Assembly: GCA_900752195.1 (NCBI GenBank)
Contig: CAADUJ010000014.1
Span: 1 to 43,649 of the forward strand
DNA length: 43,649 nucleotides
From: an uncultured Negativicutes bacterium
Lineage (GTDB): Bacteria; Bacillota; Negativicutes; Veillonellales; Megasphaeraceae
Direction of reading: 5' to 3'
Shown here: in pieces, positions 33,472-42,056 of the stretch
How positions within the stretch are numbered: position 1 is the stretch's first letter
How the letters are laid out: each line of letters begins with the position of its first letter
Notes under the pieces: model-generated
What the model was told of the DNA's origin: nothing
What the model saw: the letters and a program-made list of their open reading frames with translations, nothing else
Databases searched by the model: none
Position numbers and translations under genes: made by a program

Positions 33472-33735
33472 TCAATCCTTTTTCTCTTCGACATCGATAC
33501 GAAAGACATTGACAACATCCGCATCAGGACATGCCACACGTATATCGCCATGTACACTTTTCGGCACCGTTCCGCCGTAGCGAAGAATGTCAATATAGGG
33601 AAACAAGGCATGCATCGCCATAGGACACAACGTCCCCCTGTCCGTATCATAGTCAAAGGTATCACCTATGCGATGGCCATGGTGGCAGCCAATAGGCCCC
33701 ATCTTATCGACGACAGTAATGGTAATCTTCTTCAT
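33472..33735 (-). CDS. TIGR04076 family protein
   Basis: 87 residues with the hallmark sequence of this small uncharacterised family: CPMAMHALFPYIDILRYGG, then GDIRVACPDADVVNVF. Conserved Cys in CPMA and CPD suggest metal or cluster binding. No signal or membrane helix. GAGGGG lies ahead of ATG 33735. It follows the GNAT gene by 24 bases and overlaps or abuts the Cys-rich ORF, depending on that gene's start. Function unknown. Confidence 0.82.
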   Translation of the reverse strand: MKKITITVVDKMGPIGCHHGHRIGDTFDYDTDRGTLCPMAMHALFPYIDILRYGGTVPKSVHGDIRVACPDADVVNVFRIDVEEKKD

Positions 33736-33759
33736 CAATATCCCCTCTTTACGTTGCGT

Positions 33760-34257
33760 TTATCCGTTCTTTGCCAAGCCATGCGATTGGCCGTGAACCA
33801 GGGATTTTCCCAGGTAAATGGCGCCGGCCATAGGATTGTGATAATACGGTTCTATCCTAGTAAATCCTAGCGATGTGTAGAGGCTGACGGCCTCTTTCAT
33901 AGTCGTTTCAAAGGTATCGAGGACCATTTCTTCATACCCATCGCTACGGGCCTGGTCGATGATTGCTTTTGCCAGAATGCGCCCTAGCTGCAAGCCCCTG
34001 TAACAGGGTTTTACGTAGAGACGTTTCATCTCGCAGCGCCTGTCATCATAGCGATGATAACAGACACATCCCGCAAGGGTACCGTCATCGGCAAAGGCCA
34101 CTTTTATCCTTCCATAGGGATAGACATAGCGTCGTTCCAAATGGTCCAATTCATCCGTAAGATGTTGAAATGAAAGATCCATGTGCAAAGAATCGGTATA
34201 TTCTATGATGAGTTCCTTTACCTCTTGCAAATACGGCGTACCATCGACGATTTTCAT
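33760..34257 (-). CDS. GNAT family N-acetyltransferase
   Basis: 165 residues, single GNAT domain. The acetyl-CoA loop is in MKRLYVKPCYRGLQLGRILA (motif A, RGLQLG), preceded by the beta4 strand GCVCYHRYDDRRCEM and followed by the motif B strand MVLDT and SLYTSLGFTRI. Substrate unknown. AAAGGAG precedes the ATG by seven bases. First gene of the GNAT - TIGR04076 - Cys-rich operon. Confidence 0.88.
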   Translation of the reverse strand: MKIVDGTPYLQEVKELIIEYTDSLHMDLSFQHLTDELDHLERRYVYPYGRIKVAFADDGTLAGCVCYHRYDDRRCEMKRLYVKPCYRGLQLGRILAKAIIDQARSDGYEEMVLDTFETTMKEAVSLYTSLGFTRIEPYYHNPMAGAIYLGKSLVHGQSHGLAKNG

Positions 34258-34360
34258 GGCGAACTCCTTTCATCACCTATGGGGGTTCTACGACGAGCAT
34301 ACTATAGAACGATAAATATATCCGTTGTATTTCCAACAGAATGTCTCCTGGAGCCTTTTC

Positions 34361-34392
34361 AAAAAGGCACCCTTCTGAAAGGATGCCTTTTT
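34361..34392 (-). terminator. tyrS terminator
   Basis: AAAAAGGCA/TGCCTTTTT stem (34361-34369 with 34384-34392), extended inward by CC/GG, T-run on the minus strand; six bases beyond the tyrS stop. Confidence 0.85.
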
Positions 34393-34397
34393 ATCAC

Positions 34398-35654
34398 TTA
34401 TTTTACGATTTTAGCCAGGGTATATTTCTTTTTCCCTTTACGGACAACGACGTATTTACCATTGGAATTCTTATGAGGTGTAACGATTTCATCAAGGCTC
34501 TGTACCTTGACACCGTTAATGGTAACGGCACCGTTCGTAATATCTTCACGGGCCTGTCGTTTCGATTTGTAAATCGTAGAATCGACGAGCCAGTTGACGA
34601 CGTCTTTTTCTTCATTTGTAACGTCGACAGTCGGCATCTTACCAAAGGCCTGTTCCAGTTCTGTTTCCGTCAACTCTGCAATACTGCCATGATACAGTGC
34701 TTCTGTAATATTCTGTGCTTCTTTCAGCGCTTCTGCACTATGGACAAACGTCGTCACTTCTTCTGCTAAGCGACGCTGAGCAAGCCGTTTTTCCGGTTCC
34801 GTCCTGACAGCTTCTTCTAGTGTGTCGATTTCTTCCTTGGAAAGGAACGTAAAATATTTCAGGTACTTAATGACATCGGCATCGTCCTGATTGAGCCAGA
34901 ATTGATAAAATTCAAAAGGCGATGTCTTCTTCGGATCCAACCAGATGGCTCCACCAGCAGTCTTGCCGAATTTCGTTCCGTCCGATTTGAGCATGAGCGG
35001 AATGGTCAGGCCATACACAGGCGTCGTGCCGCCATGCATCTTGCGGATCATGTCAATGCCACCTGTAATATTGCCCCACTGGTCACCGCCACCGACCTGG
35101 AGCTGTACGTCATAGGTGCTGTATAAATGTTCAAAGTCAACAGCCTGGAGAATCTGGTATGTAAATTCCGTGAAAGAAATCCCCGCTTCTAAACGACTTG
35201 CTACGACTTCCTTCGACAGCATGACATTAATGGGGAAGAGTTTCCCATAATCGCGGAGGAAATCGAGCAGGCTGATTTTGGAAAGCCAATCATAGTTATT
35301 GACGAAAGTAATATTTTCATCATCGCCAAAAAGATGAGAAAATTGAGCTTTCAGCTTTTCTGCGTTGTCATGGACCTTTTCCATGGTCTGCAACTTACGT
35401 TCTGTCTTCCGCCCACTCGGATCGCCGATGGCACCAGTACCGCCACCAATGACGATATAAGGATGATGCCCCTGCATAGCAAACCGTTTCAGCATCATAA
35501 ACGGAATCAAATGGCCTATATGCAAACTATCTCCTGTGGGATCGACGCCACAATAGAGGGAGATCTTCTTTTCATCCGTAAGTTTATGCAGTTCTTCAGG
35601 TTCTGTTACCTGGTTGACAGCACCACGCCAGGTCAATTCGTCAATAATATTCAT
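34398..35654 (-). CDS. tyrS: tyrosyl-tRNA synthetase
   Basis: 418 residues, class I synthetase charging tRNA-Tyr. HIGH motif at 45-48 (SLHIGHLIPF), tyrosine pocket (QVGGGDQWGNI), KMSKS loop as KFGKT, and a C-terminal S4 RNA-binding domain (about 350-418). The TyrS1-type long form. ATG 35654 has AAGGAG eight bases upstream. No T-box precedes it; only about 130 bases separate it from pta. Confidence 0.96.
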   Translation of the reverse strand: MNIIDELTWRGAVNQVTEPEELHKLTDEKKISLYCGVDPTGDSLHIGHLIPFMMLKRFAMQGHHPYIVIGGGTGAIGDPSGRKTERKLQTMEKVHDNAEKLKAQFSHLFGDDENITFVNNYDWLSKISLLDFLRDYGKLFPINVMLSKEVVASRLEAGISFTEFTYQILQAVDFEHLYSTYDVQLQVGGGDQWGNITGGIDMIRKMHGGTTPVYGLTIPLMLKSDGTKFGKTAGGAIWLDPKKTSPFEFYQFWLNQDDADVIKYLKYFTFLSKEEIDTLEEAVRTEPEKRLAQRRLAEEVTTFVHSAEALKEAQNITEALYHGSIAELTETELEQAFGKMPTVDVTNEEKDVVNWLVDSTIYKSKRQAREDITNGAVTINGVKVQSLDEIVTPHKNSNGKYVVVRKGKKKYTLAKIVK

Positions 35655-35788
35655 CAAAGATTCTCCTTTTCCATGTATTTACGATATTGCATTCATTATA
35701 GCCTACTGACTATGGTAACGTCAAATACGCACCTGCGTCGCAATCGTTTTTTCTCCAGAGTGCGTCATATCAGATTTTTTCGGGTAAC

Positions 35789-36862
35789 TCAATGAATCGT
35801 AACGTCAGACGGACGAACTTCCTTCAATCCCTCATTGAGGCTGCCTGTTTGCTGCCGTTCCAATACGATGGCATCTGCACAGCAAACGGCGACAGCGTTT
35901 GTAATGTCACGGGAAGAACCACCACGGGACACACTATGGATAGGTTTAGCGAGGCCTTGGATCAAAGGACCCAGCGCGACGGCATTGGCAAAATAGCGAA
36001 TGAGTTTATACGCAATATTAGCCGAATCAAGCGTTGGAAAAATAAGGATATTGGCGCGGCCTGCCACAGGTGAGCCTGGTGCCTTCTGTTCACCCACACT
36101 GGGAATGATAGCGGCATCAGCCTGAATTTCTCCATCAAAAGCGAAATCGACATCCTTCTTTTTCAAGAGTTCTACAGCCTCCCGCACGGTATCGACGGTA
36201 AAGCCCGTACTCGACCCTTTCGTAGAAAAGGATAGGAACGCCACGCGAGGATTGCGGATCTGTACCGTTGCCATGGCGCGTTTTACACAATGGCAAGCGA
36301 TATCGACGAGATTTTCTGCTGTCGGATAGCATATCGTACCGCTGTCACCAAATACGAGGATTCCATTATCGCCAAATTGGTTTTGCTTCGTCACCATGAT
36401 AATCGACCCCGATACAATTGATTCTCCTTCAGACAGCCCAAATACGCGCATGCCGATATGTATCAGGTCTGCTGGCGTCGTCATCGTTCCTGCCACCATG
36501 CCATCAGCCTCTCCAATGGCAACGAGGGCCGCAGCAAACAGTGTCCTGTCCTGGCATAATGCGGAAACACTGACTTCTTCTTGTGCAGGCAACTCTTTGT
36601 TACGTCGCTCCAAATAGGCACATAGTTCGTTCATTTTATCATAGGAAGCGGGATCTATGGTTTCCACGCCCTGTAAATCTATGTGATAGGGCGTCGCCTG
36701 TTCCTCTATATCGCGGCGATTTCCAATTAAGATAATGTGGGCAAATCCTTCAGACGTAATGCGCTGAGCCGCCTTCAAAACTCGACGACTATCGCTTTCT
36801 GGTAATACAATGCGCTTGTGCTGCTTGGCAACACGTTCCTTTAAAATGTCTGTAAATGCCAT
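35789..36862 (-). CDS. pta: phosphate acetyltransferase
   Basis: 357 residues, PTA/PTB fold: acetyl-CoA + phosphate to acetyl phosphate. Blocks typical of Pta: IVLPESDSRRVLKAAQ at the N-terminus, DGMVAGTMTTPAD, FGDSG, GRANILIFPTLDSANIAYK and GLAKPIHSVSRGGSSRDI near the C-terminus. Length fits Pta without the N-terminal regulatory domain. A phosphotransbutyrylase role is less likely given the SRG/GSS block. Acetate kinase is not adjacent. AAGGAG-like site precedes the ATG. Confidence 0.92.
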   Translation of the reverse strand: MAFTDILKERVAKQHKRIVLPESDSRRVLKAAQRITSEGFAHIILIGNRRDIEEQATPYHIDLQGVETIDPASYDKMNELCAYLERRNKELPAQEEVSVSALCQDRTLFAAALVAIGEADGMVAGTMTTPADLIHIGMRVFGLSEGESIVSGSIIMVTKQNQFGDNGILVFGDSGTICYPTAENLVDIACHCVKRAMATVQIRNPRVAFLSFSTKGSSTGFTVDTVREAVELLKKKDVDFAFDGEIQADAAIIPSVGEQKAPGSPVAGRANILIFPTLDSANIAYKLIRYFANAVALGPLIQGLAKPIHSVSRGGSSRDITNAVAVCCADAIVLERQQTGSLNEGLKEVRPSDVTIH

Positions 36863-37547
36863 AGGTCCCCACTCCTTTGTACAACTGATTTGTGCCTTTT
36901 TTCACAAAACATTCGAAAAAAATAAGTTGCAGTTCATTCCTTTCGTGCATTTAAAAATATTCTCAACTATTATCATACGCTTATAGAAATAGATATTCAA
37001 GAATAATCAAGGAATTTTACCCAAAAAACATTATGATGTTTTATATAAATCGGTGAATAATACGGTAATATGAGGACTACACAATAAAAATTTTATTTTT
37101 CTTTATCTTTTCATTTGGTTATCATCTTTTTTGTATTTTCTTACGGTGCGTTGTGCTGCCCTATGACGAAATACCAACGAGTCCCTGTATCCTAGACGGT
37201 ACAGAAAGACTTGTCGATTCACTGATTCATGATAAAATAGACTTCGATGACATTGTTACAGCAGAAAATCTCGTAACCATCGGTGTGCAGCAGTCTTCTG
37301 TGCGTCACGGCACTGACATTCCTATACGACATCGCAATCAAGCGTTCCTTACTCCAATGAGCGCTGCCAGCCTTGACAAGGCTGGCTCATCACGTCGATC
37401 GCCGCGGTATGATAGCCGTACATCTTCTATTTATGTAAAAAGGGAACACTCCGTTGCCGATAAATACAGAAACGGAGGCTGACCTTGTCATCCGCGAATG
37501 TTTCGTGCTGGCGAACTCGTGACACTATACAAAGAAGGTCTTCAAAA
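36863..37547. other. 685-base gene-free region with hairpins ahead of the alpha/beta hydrolase
   Basis: The left part (to about 37145) is AT-rich. The right part is GC-richer with two clear stems: GCCAGCCTT/AAGGCTGGC (37366-37374 with 37378-37386) and CTCCGTT/AACGGAG (37449-37455 with 37471-37477). The longest plus-strand frame here (37153-37482) has no ribosome-binding site and no family resemblance. It could be a decayed gene, an untranslated leader or an RNA gene; I cannot decide. Confidence 0.45.
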
Positions 37548-38312
37548 ATGGAAAAAAAATTTCAAATCAATGAAGATGGCATGAGCATCCATTGTAAACT
37601 TTTGACGAAAGATAGTGATACACACACGCGTACCTTTTCTCATATAGTACTTGTCACACACGGTTTCGGAAGTAGCAAAGATACGGCCGGAACCGTTCAT
37701 TTTGCAGAACACCTGACAGGAAAATATAAAGGGTATGGCGTCATTGCCTTCGATTGGCCCTGCCACGGCGAAGATGCCCGCAAAAAGCTGACCATCGATG
37801 AATGTCTCTCCTATGTGACCCATGTCATCACGTATGCCAAAAAAGAATTTCAGGCCAAGACAATCGATATGTATGCGACGAGCTTCGGAGCTTATATTAT
37901 TCTTCGTTATATCTTGACCATAGGCAATCCCTTTCATAAAATTGCCATGCGTTCGCCTGGCATCAACATGTATGAAACCATGAGCCATCACATCGGTGAA
38001 GAAGGATTACGGCTCCTGAAAAAAGGAAAGGATATACAAATCGGCTTCGACAGGAAAATGAAAATCGACCGGTCCTTTCTTCAGGATCTGAAAGAGTTCA
38101 ACGTCATGGATAAAGAATATTTTGAGTATGCCGATGACATGCTCATTCTGCACGGCACAAACGATGACATGATTCCCATTTCCATCTCACAAGAATTCGC
38201 TGAAAACAACGTCATCGAATTCATCCCCATAGAAGGAGCCAATCATCCTTTCCAAAATCCCAATCATATGGCCCTTGCCATACACCATATCATCGAATTC
38301 TTTCATGCATAA
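37548..38312 (+). CDS. alpha/beta hydrolase (lysophospholipase/serine-aminopeptidase-like)
   Basis: 254 residues, cytoplasmic. Oxyanion region VLVTHGFGSSKD, nucleophile elbow YATSFGAY (GxSxG with Ala at the first Gly), acid LHGTNDDMIPI and His in GANHPFQNPNH: a complete Ser-Asp-His triad. Substrate unknown; the closest patterns are monoglyceride lipase/feruloyl-esterase-like hydrolases. ATG 37548 has AAGAAGGT ahead; an upstream in-frame extension lacks a site. Confidence 0.85.
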   Translation: MEKKFQINEDGMSIHCKLLTKDSDTHTRTFSHIVLVTHGFGSSKDTAGTVHFAEHLTGKYKGYGVIAFDWPCHGEDARKKLTIDECLSYVTHVITYAKKEFQAKTIDMYATSFGAYIILRYILTIGNPFHKIAMRSPGINMYETMSHHIGEEGLRLLKKGKDIQIGFDRKMKIDRSFLQDLKEFNVMDKEYFEYADDMLILHGTNDDMIPISISQEFAENNVIEFIPIEGANHPFQNPNHMALAIHHIIEFFHA

Positions 38313-38324
38313 GATCCCCTGCAA

Positions 38325-38358
38325 AAAAGGCATCTCCTTTGCTGAGGAAATGCCTTTT
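38325..38358. terminator. bidirectional terminator between hydrolase and nitroreductase
   Basis: AAAAGGCAT (38325-38333) pairs with ATGCCTTTT (38350-38358); A/T runs on both sides serve two convergent genes. Confidence 0.85.
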
Positions 38359-38370
38359 CTTTGTATGTTG

Positions 38371-39042
38371 TTATTTCCAGATCACGAGTTCTTCCATAGG
38401 TCGTCTCGTCTTTGGACGGTGTGGATCTCCTGCCCGGTAGCCAAAACCAGCCATGACGGATATGCCGTACCGTTTCGTATCATAAAGGCCATAGGAATCA
38501 CCGAGGATTTCATCGAGTTTTTGGGGAATGAATCCTTCAATGGGACACGAATCGATACGAAGGGCTGCCGCAGCCGTCAGCATATTGCCAAGGGCAATAT
38601 AGGTCTGTTTGCAGGACCAGTCAAACCCACTCCGCTGTGATTCAAAGGTCTTGAAATCGTTTTCTCCAAAATTCGTATACGCCTTTTTATAAAACTGATA
38701 GACATCTTCAGGCAACTTGCGAATATCTCGTACGACATGTTGCACATGAGAAGAATTCCAATGGATTTCCGGTTCTTTCAATGCTATAAACGCAATGACA
38801 TGACTCGCGCCATCTAAGGATTTTTGCGCACCCCAGGCATATGGATATATAGCCTTGCGCACATCTGGATTCTGTAAGACGATGAGTTTATACGGTTCCA
38901 ATCCAAAAGAAGATGGCGACAATCGTGCTACTTCAAGTAATGTATGAAACTCGTCATCGCTGACCTTTTTTGTTGGATCAAATTTCTTGCAGGCATGACG
39001 GAATTGAAAAATATCGAGTAACCGCTGCTGTTGATCAGTCAT
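38371..39042 (-). CDS. nitroreductase family NAD(P)H oxidoreductase (NfsB-like)
   Basis: 223 residues, nitroreductase fold of the NfsB/NfnB group. FRHACKKFDPTKKVSDDEFHTLLE at the N-terminus, SPSSFGLEPYKLIVL (FMN/substrate loop), QTYIALGNMLTAAAALRIDSCPIEGF (the long helix plus C-terminal CPIEGF of this group) and AGFGYR at the end. FMN cofactor expected; physiological substrate unknown. GAGGGG precedes ATG 39042. Different subfamily from the gene at 1842. Confidence 0.88.
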   Translation of the reverse strand: MTDQQQRLLDIFQFRHACKKFDPTKKVSDDEFHTLLEVARLSPSSFGLEPYKLIVLQNPDVRKAIYPYAWGAQKSLDGASHVIAFIALKEPEIHWNSSHVQHVVRDIRKLPEDVYQFYKKAYTNFGENDFKTFESQRSGFDWSCKQTYIALGNMLTAAAALRIDSCPIEGFIPQKLDEILGDSYGLYDTKRYGISVMAGFGYRAGDPHRPKTRRPMEELVIWK

Positions 39043-39208
39043 TGTATATCCCCCTCATATATATCATATTGGTGCCTTTCATTCCTAGTATAAAGGATGT
39101 ATTTCTATTTATCTACCTTTTTTATATACTTTCATTCTATGTGCATTGACTTTCGCCAATATGGCAATAAAATTCTATACGCGCCTCATGGCTAACTCGT
39201 ATATACAA

Positions 39209-39253
39209 ACACACCTATGGCAGGATGCGTCGTACACGATGCCATAGGTGTGT
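39209..39253 (-). terminator. hairpin 1: probable autotransporter terminator, near-copy of the eno terminator
   Basis: Thirteen pairs (39209-39221 with 39241-39253) around a GGATGCGTCGTACACGAT-type centre. On the minus strand the tail TTTGTATAT follows. Over 43 bases it differs from the hairpin at 41985-42025 (with flanks) at only three positions. Confidence 0.75.
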
Positions 39254-39293
39254 GATTACTATATAATTAATATAATTAATTCAAAACAAATTT

Positions 39294-41796
39294 TTACCAT
39301 AAGAAACGCAAACCGACATTATACTGCCATTTTGTTGTTACGTCTCCACCAAATGATTTTTCAATGTCACCATAAAAAACAGCATTATCCGTCAGTGATA
39401 CGGTTCCACCCAGTCCAAAAGTATACCATGTATCGCCAGCATCGCAAGATTTACTATATGCTGCATCGGTTCCCCAAAGGTCCATATCCCAATCTCCTGA
39501 GAATTCATGAAGGACATTGAATTTCAAATAAAGCTGATTCATTGTCTGTTTATCCGTTGTATCAAAAGAATGTCCCACACGGAATCCTAATCGCCCGACC
39601 AAACTGTCCGATCCACCATCATGTACTTTTACACCATTGGATAGTGTATAATTAGCATCACCTAATTTCCCATATACTAATTGGGATTGTGGCTCGATAA
39701 ACCATTTTCCGCCTAAATTTAATTTACGGCCATATTCTGCACTAATCATCCAAGCATGGTCTGAATAATCTGCATCGGCAGCTTTTATGCCATTATGATA
39801 GATATCGTACTTATTATTATAGTGACTATAGGAAAGAACATAATCAGAATAATGGCCTTTACTACCTGCCCAACCAGCATATAAAGAGCCCCCATAACTA
39901 CGCATATCGCCACTGCCATGATGATAATCGACATCACCCATAGTGCTGTGGAAGGCTCCACCTATGTGCCATTTTCCATTTTGATTGTCTGCAACGGTTT
40001 TGTCATAACCTACTTGATAAAAATTCCACCGATAATTATACTGCCCATATTTGTCAGATTCTGTTTCTCCTGACTTCAGTCGGAACCAAGCACCATCTTC
40101 CGTGTCATCATAGTCTCGCAATTCACCAAGACGTTGATTCAACGTATCAATTTGGCGATGAGACAGCAAATCACCATGTACGGCAGAAGCTGCTGCAATT
40201 GGCACATTGATATTATCTGTCGGTGTTTCCGTATAATCTACAAAATACCAATCATTGCCGTTCGTACCAAATCTTGTAGATACAACGTTTTTATCGATAA
40301 CCGGCGTATACTCGAACAAAGCCCCATCAGCTATATTGGATGTCTTAGCAACTGCCTGAAACGTGATTCCCGTTGCCGCATCAGCGAATCGTACAGGGTT
40401 ATCAGGACTAACCCCTTGTAACGAAGAATAATCAGCAGGCTGGACATATACAAGACCAGAGCCATTTTTAATGGTAAAGAAATCCGTGCCAGCATTGCGA
40501 TATACCGTGTTGACAGTGGCCCCGCTGGCATCCATAATAACAGTTCCTCCATCAGATTTTAGATTATAGAGAACCAAATTGTTGACTGTATCAGAATCTT
40601 CGGTATGGGCATTATATGCATTTGTATCAATGATACCGCCTTGTTCAAGAGTAATAGCACTCAAGTAATTGCTTCGTAAATCCAGTCCTTGTTCATCCGT
40701 ACTACGAAGCATGATATCCGGGACCCATTTAGCACCATTGGCAAATGTTACTTGAAGGATACTATCGTCTCGAATATCTCCATACATTTGAGTTTTTTCA
40801 TCATATTTGATAAGGCCTATACCTGCACCATACCAATACGAATCAGATCCAGAAAAACCTACGCGTATGGTACCTTTTTTTGCATCTAGGTTACCGTAAA
40901 TCTGTACCGTATTATCGGGATTCAGGATAGTTCCGTCTTCGGTCGCATTAATGTTTATGGTCGAACCCTCACCATGTTTTGCTGATACAGCATCGTTTTT
41001 GCTAATCGTATTAATAGTTCCATTCGTGTCTATATCATATTCATTGTCATATGCGTCATGCGTTCCTGTCGCAATGTGGTCATTAATATACGTATTGCCT
41101 GTCACATTAACAACTGCACCTTTATCAGCATATAATCCATTGTGGGCAATACTTCGTCCAGTAGTACTACTGGGATCTAGCTTGGTGTCAATATAGAGAT
41201 TGCCAATATTTGTAGTTCCCTTGTTAATAAAATACGCCATTGTATTCACAATACCACTATCGCTTGTAGCATTTTGTAGATCCGATAGTATTGTTACGTT
41301 TTTATATGTATTGTCACCGCCACCATAAATACCATAAACGCCAGAGCCACCATAACGATGTGAAAGTTTTCCATCTATCTTCAGGCTCACATCATCAATG
41401 CGTTGGTTGCCTCCTTCTAAAATAATGGATTGATAATCACTCTTGTCATAATTAATTTGTTTCATAGAAGAATCTGCTCCAAGAGTAGCATGCACATGAT
41501 AGGATGACAATTCTTTCATATCATTGAAAATAATAAGACCTCTTTTTTCTTCTGTCAGCTTATTACCTGTATCATAAGAAAAATTCCCATTTTTCAGAAG
41601 CCCGCTCGTATCTATCTTGAGCTTCTCATCTCTATCATGCTGAGTCACTGTGCCATCGGAATTAATATAAATGATCTGCATGTATGCAGGATTTTCACTG
41701 GCAAAGACACTTTCAGTGCAAATTCCCCCCCCCCAGTGTACAGCTAAAAGCTAAGCTTACTAAAATACTTTTTGTTAACCTAGATTTTCTTTTCAT
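39294..41796 (-). CDS. autotransporter (type V secretion) with phase-variable G tract; frame OFF in this sequence
   Basis: The true start is ATG 41796 (GGAGG seven bases upstream). It begins a signal peptide, MKRKSRLTKSILVSLAFSC, interrupted at 41725-41734 by ten G. As sequenced, translation stops at TGA 41713-41715 after 27 codons. Nine or twelve G would restore the frame to ...ICTESVFA|SENPAY and then the whole passenger and barrel, about 833 residues. Passenger: beta-helix-like repeats rich in N, T, D, G. The last roughly 271 residues form the outer-membrane barrel (GAWFRLKSG, GYDKTVADNQNGKWHIGG) ending in the aromatic LRFLW. AT-richer than neighbours. Passenger function unknown. Confidence 0.85.
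41725..41734 (-). repeat. homopolymer G10 tract in the autotransporter signal-peptide region
   Basis: Ten consecutive C on the plus strand (G on the coding strand) at codons 21-24. Multiples of three restore the frame; ten puts the gene OFF. Typical of contingency loci controlled by slipped-strand mispairing. Confidence 0.85.
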
Positions 41797-41922
41797 TTGT
41801 ATTCCTCCCAATAAATTTATTTATAAAGATAAAGCAACATATCGTTGCTATACTTTATTTTTATTAATCTCCAGCAGTGTTATTATCTGATTTACTTTTA
41901 ATTTTCTGAGTCTAATAATTAT

Positions 41923-41950
41923 ATTATATCCTATGCACAAGAAGTTTCAA
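41923..41950 (-). promoter_or_regulatory. autotransporter promoter
   Basis: Minus strand TTGAAA (41945-41950), 16-base spacer, TATAAT (41923-41928). It sits directly after the eno terminator and about 130 bases before the ATG. Confidence 0.65.
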
Positions 41951-41984
41951 TACATAAAATAATCATCTTTTTTTAAATAAAAAA

Positions 41985-42025
41985 ACACCTATGGCCGGAT
42001 GCGTCGTGCGCGATGCCATAGGTGT
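41985..42025 (-). terminator. hairpin 2: eno terminator
   Basis: ACACCTATGGC (41985-41995) pairs with GCCATAGGTGT (42015-42025); on the minus strand TTTTTTTATTT follows, a textbook terminator for eno. Near-copy of 39209-39253. Confidence 0.85.
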
Positions 42026-42056
42026 GTATAGAATATGAAGTTCTTGGTGTTACCTG

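Noticed and set aside
35655..35788. T-box leader for tyrS
   Set aside because: The gap is short and lacks the T-box sequence and specifier-loop layout.
37153..37482. 109-residue plus-strand frame as a gene
   Set aside because: No ribosome-binding site, no recognisable domain, and it contains strong hairpins.
39294..41681. Autotransporter starting at ATG 41681 as an intact 795-residue protein
   Set aside because: That ATG has no ribosome-binding site and the protein would lack a signal peptide; the real start is 41796 with a frame break at the G tract.
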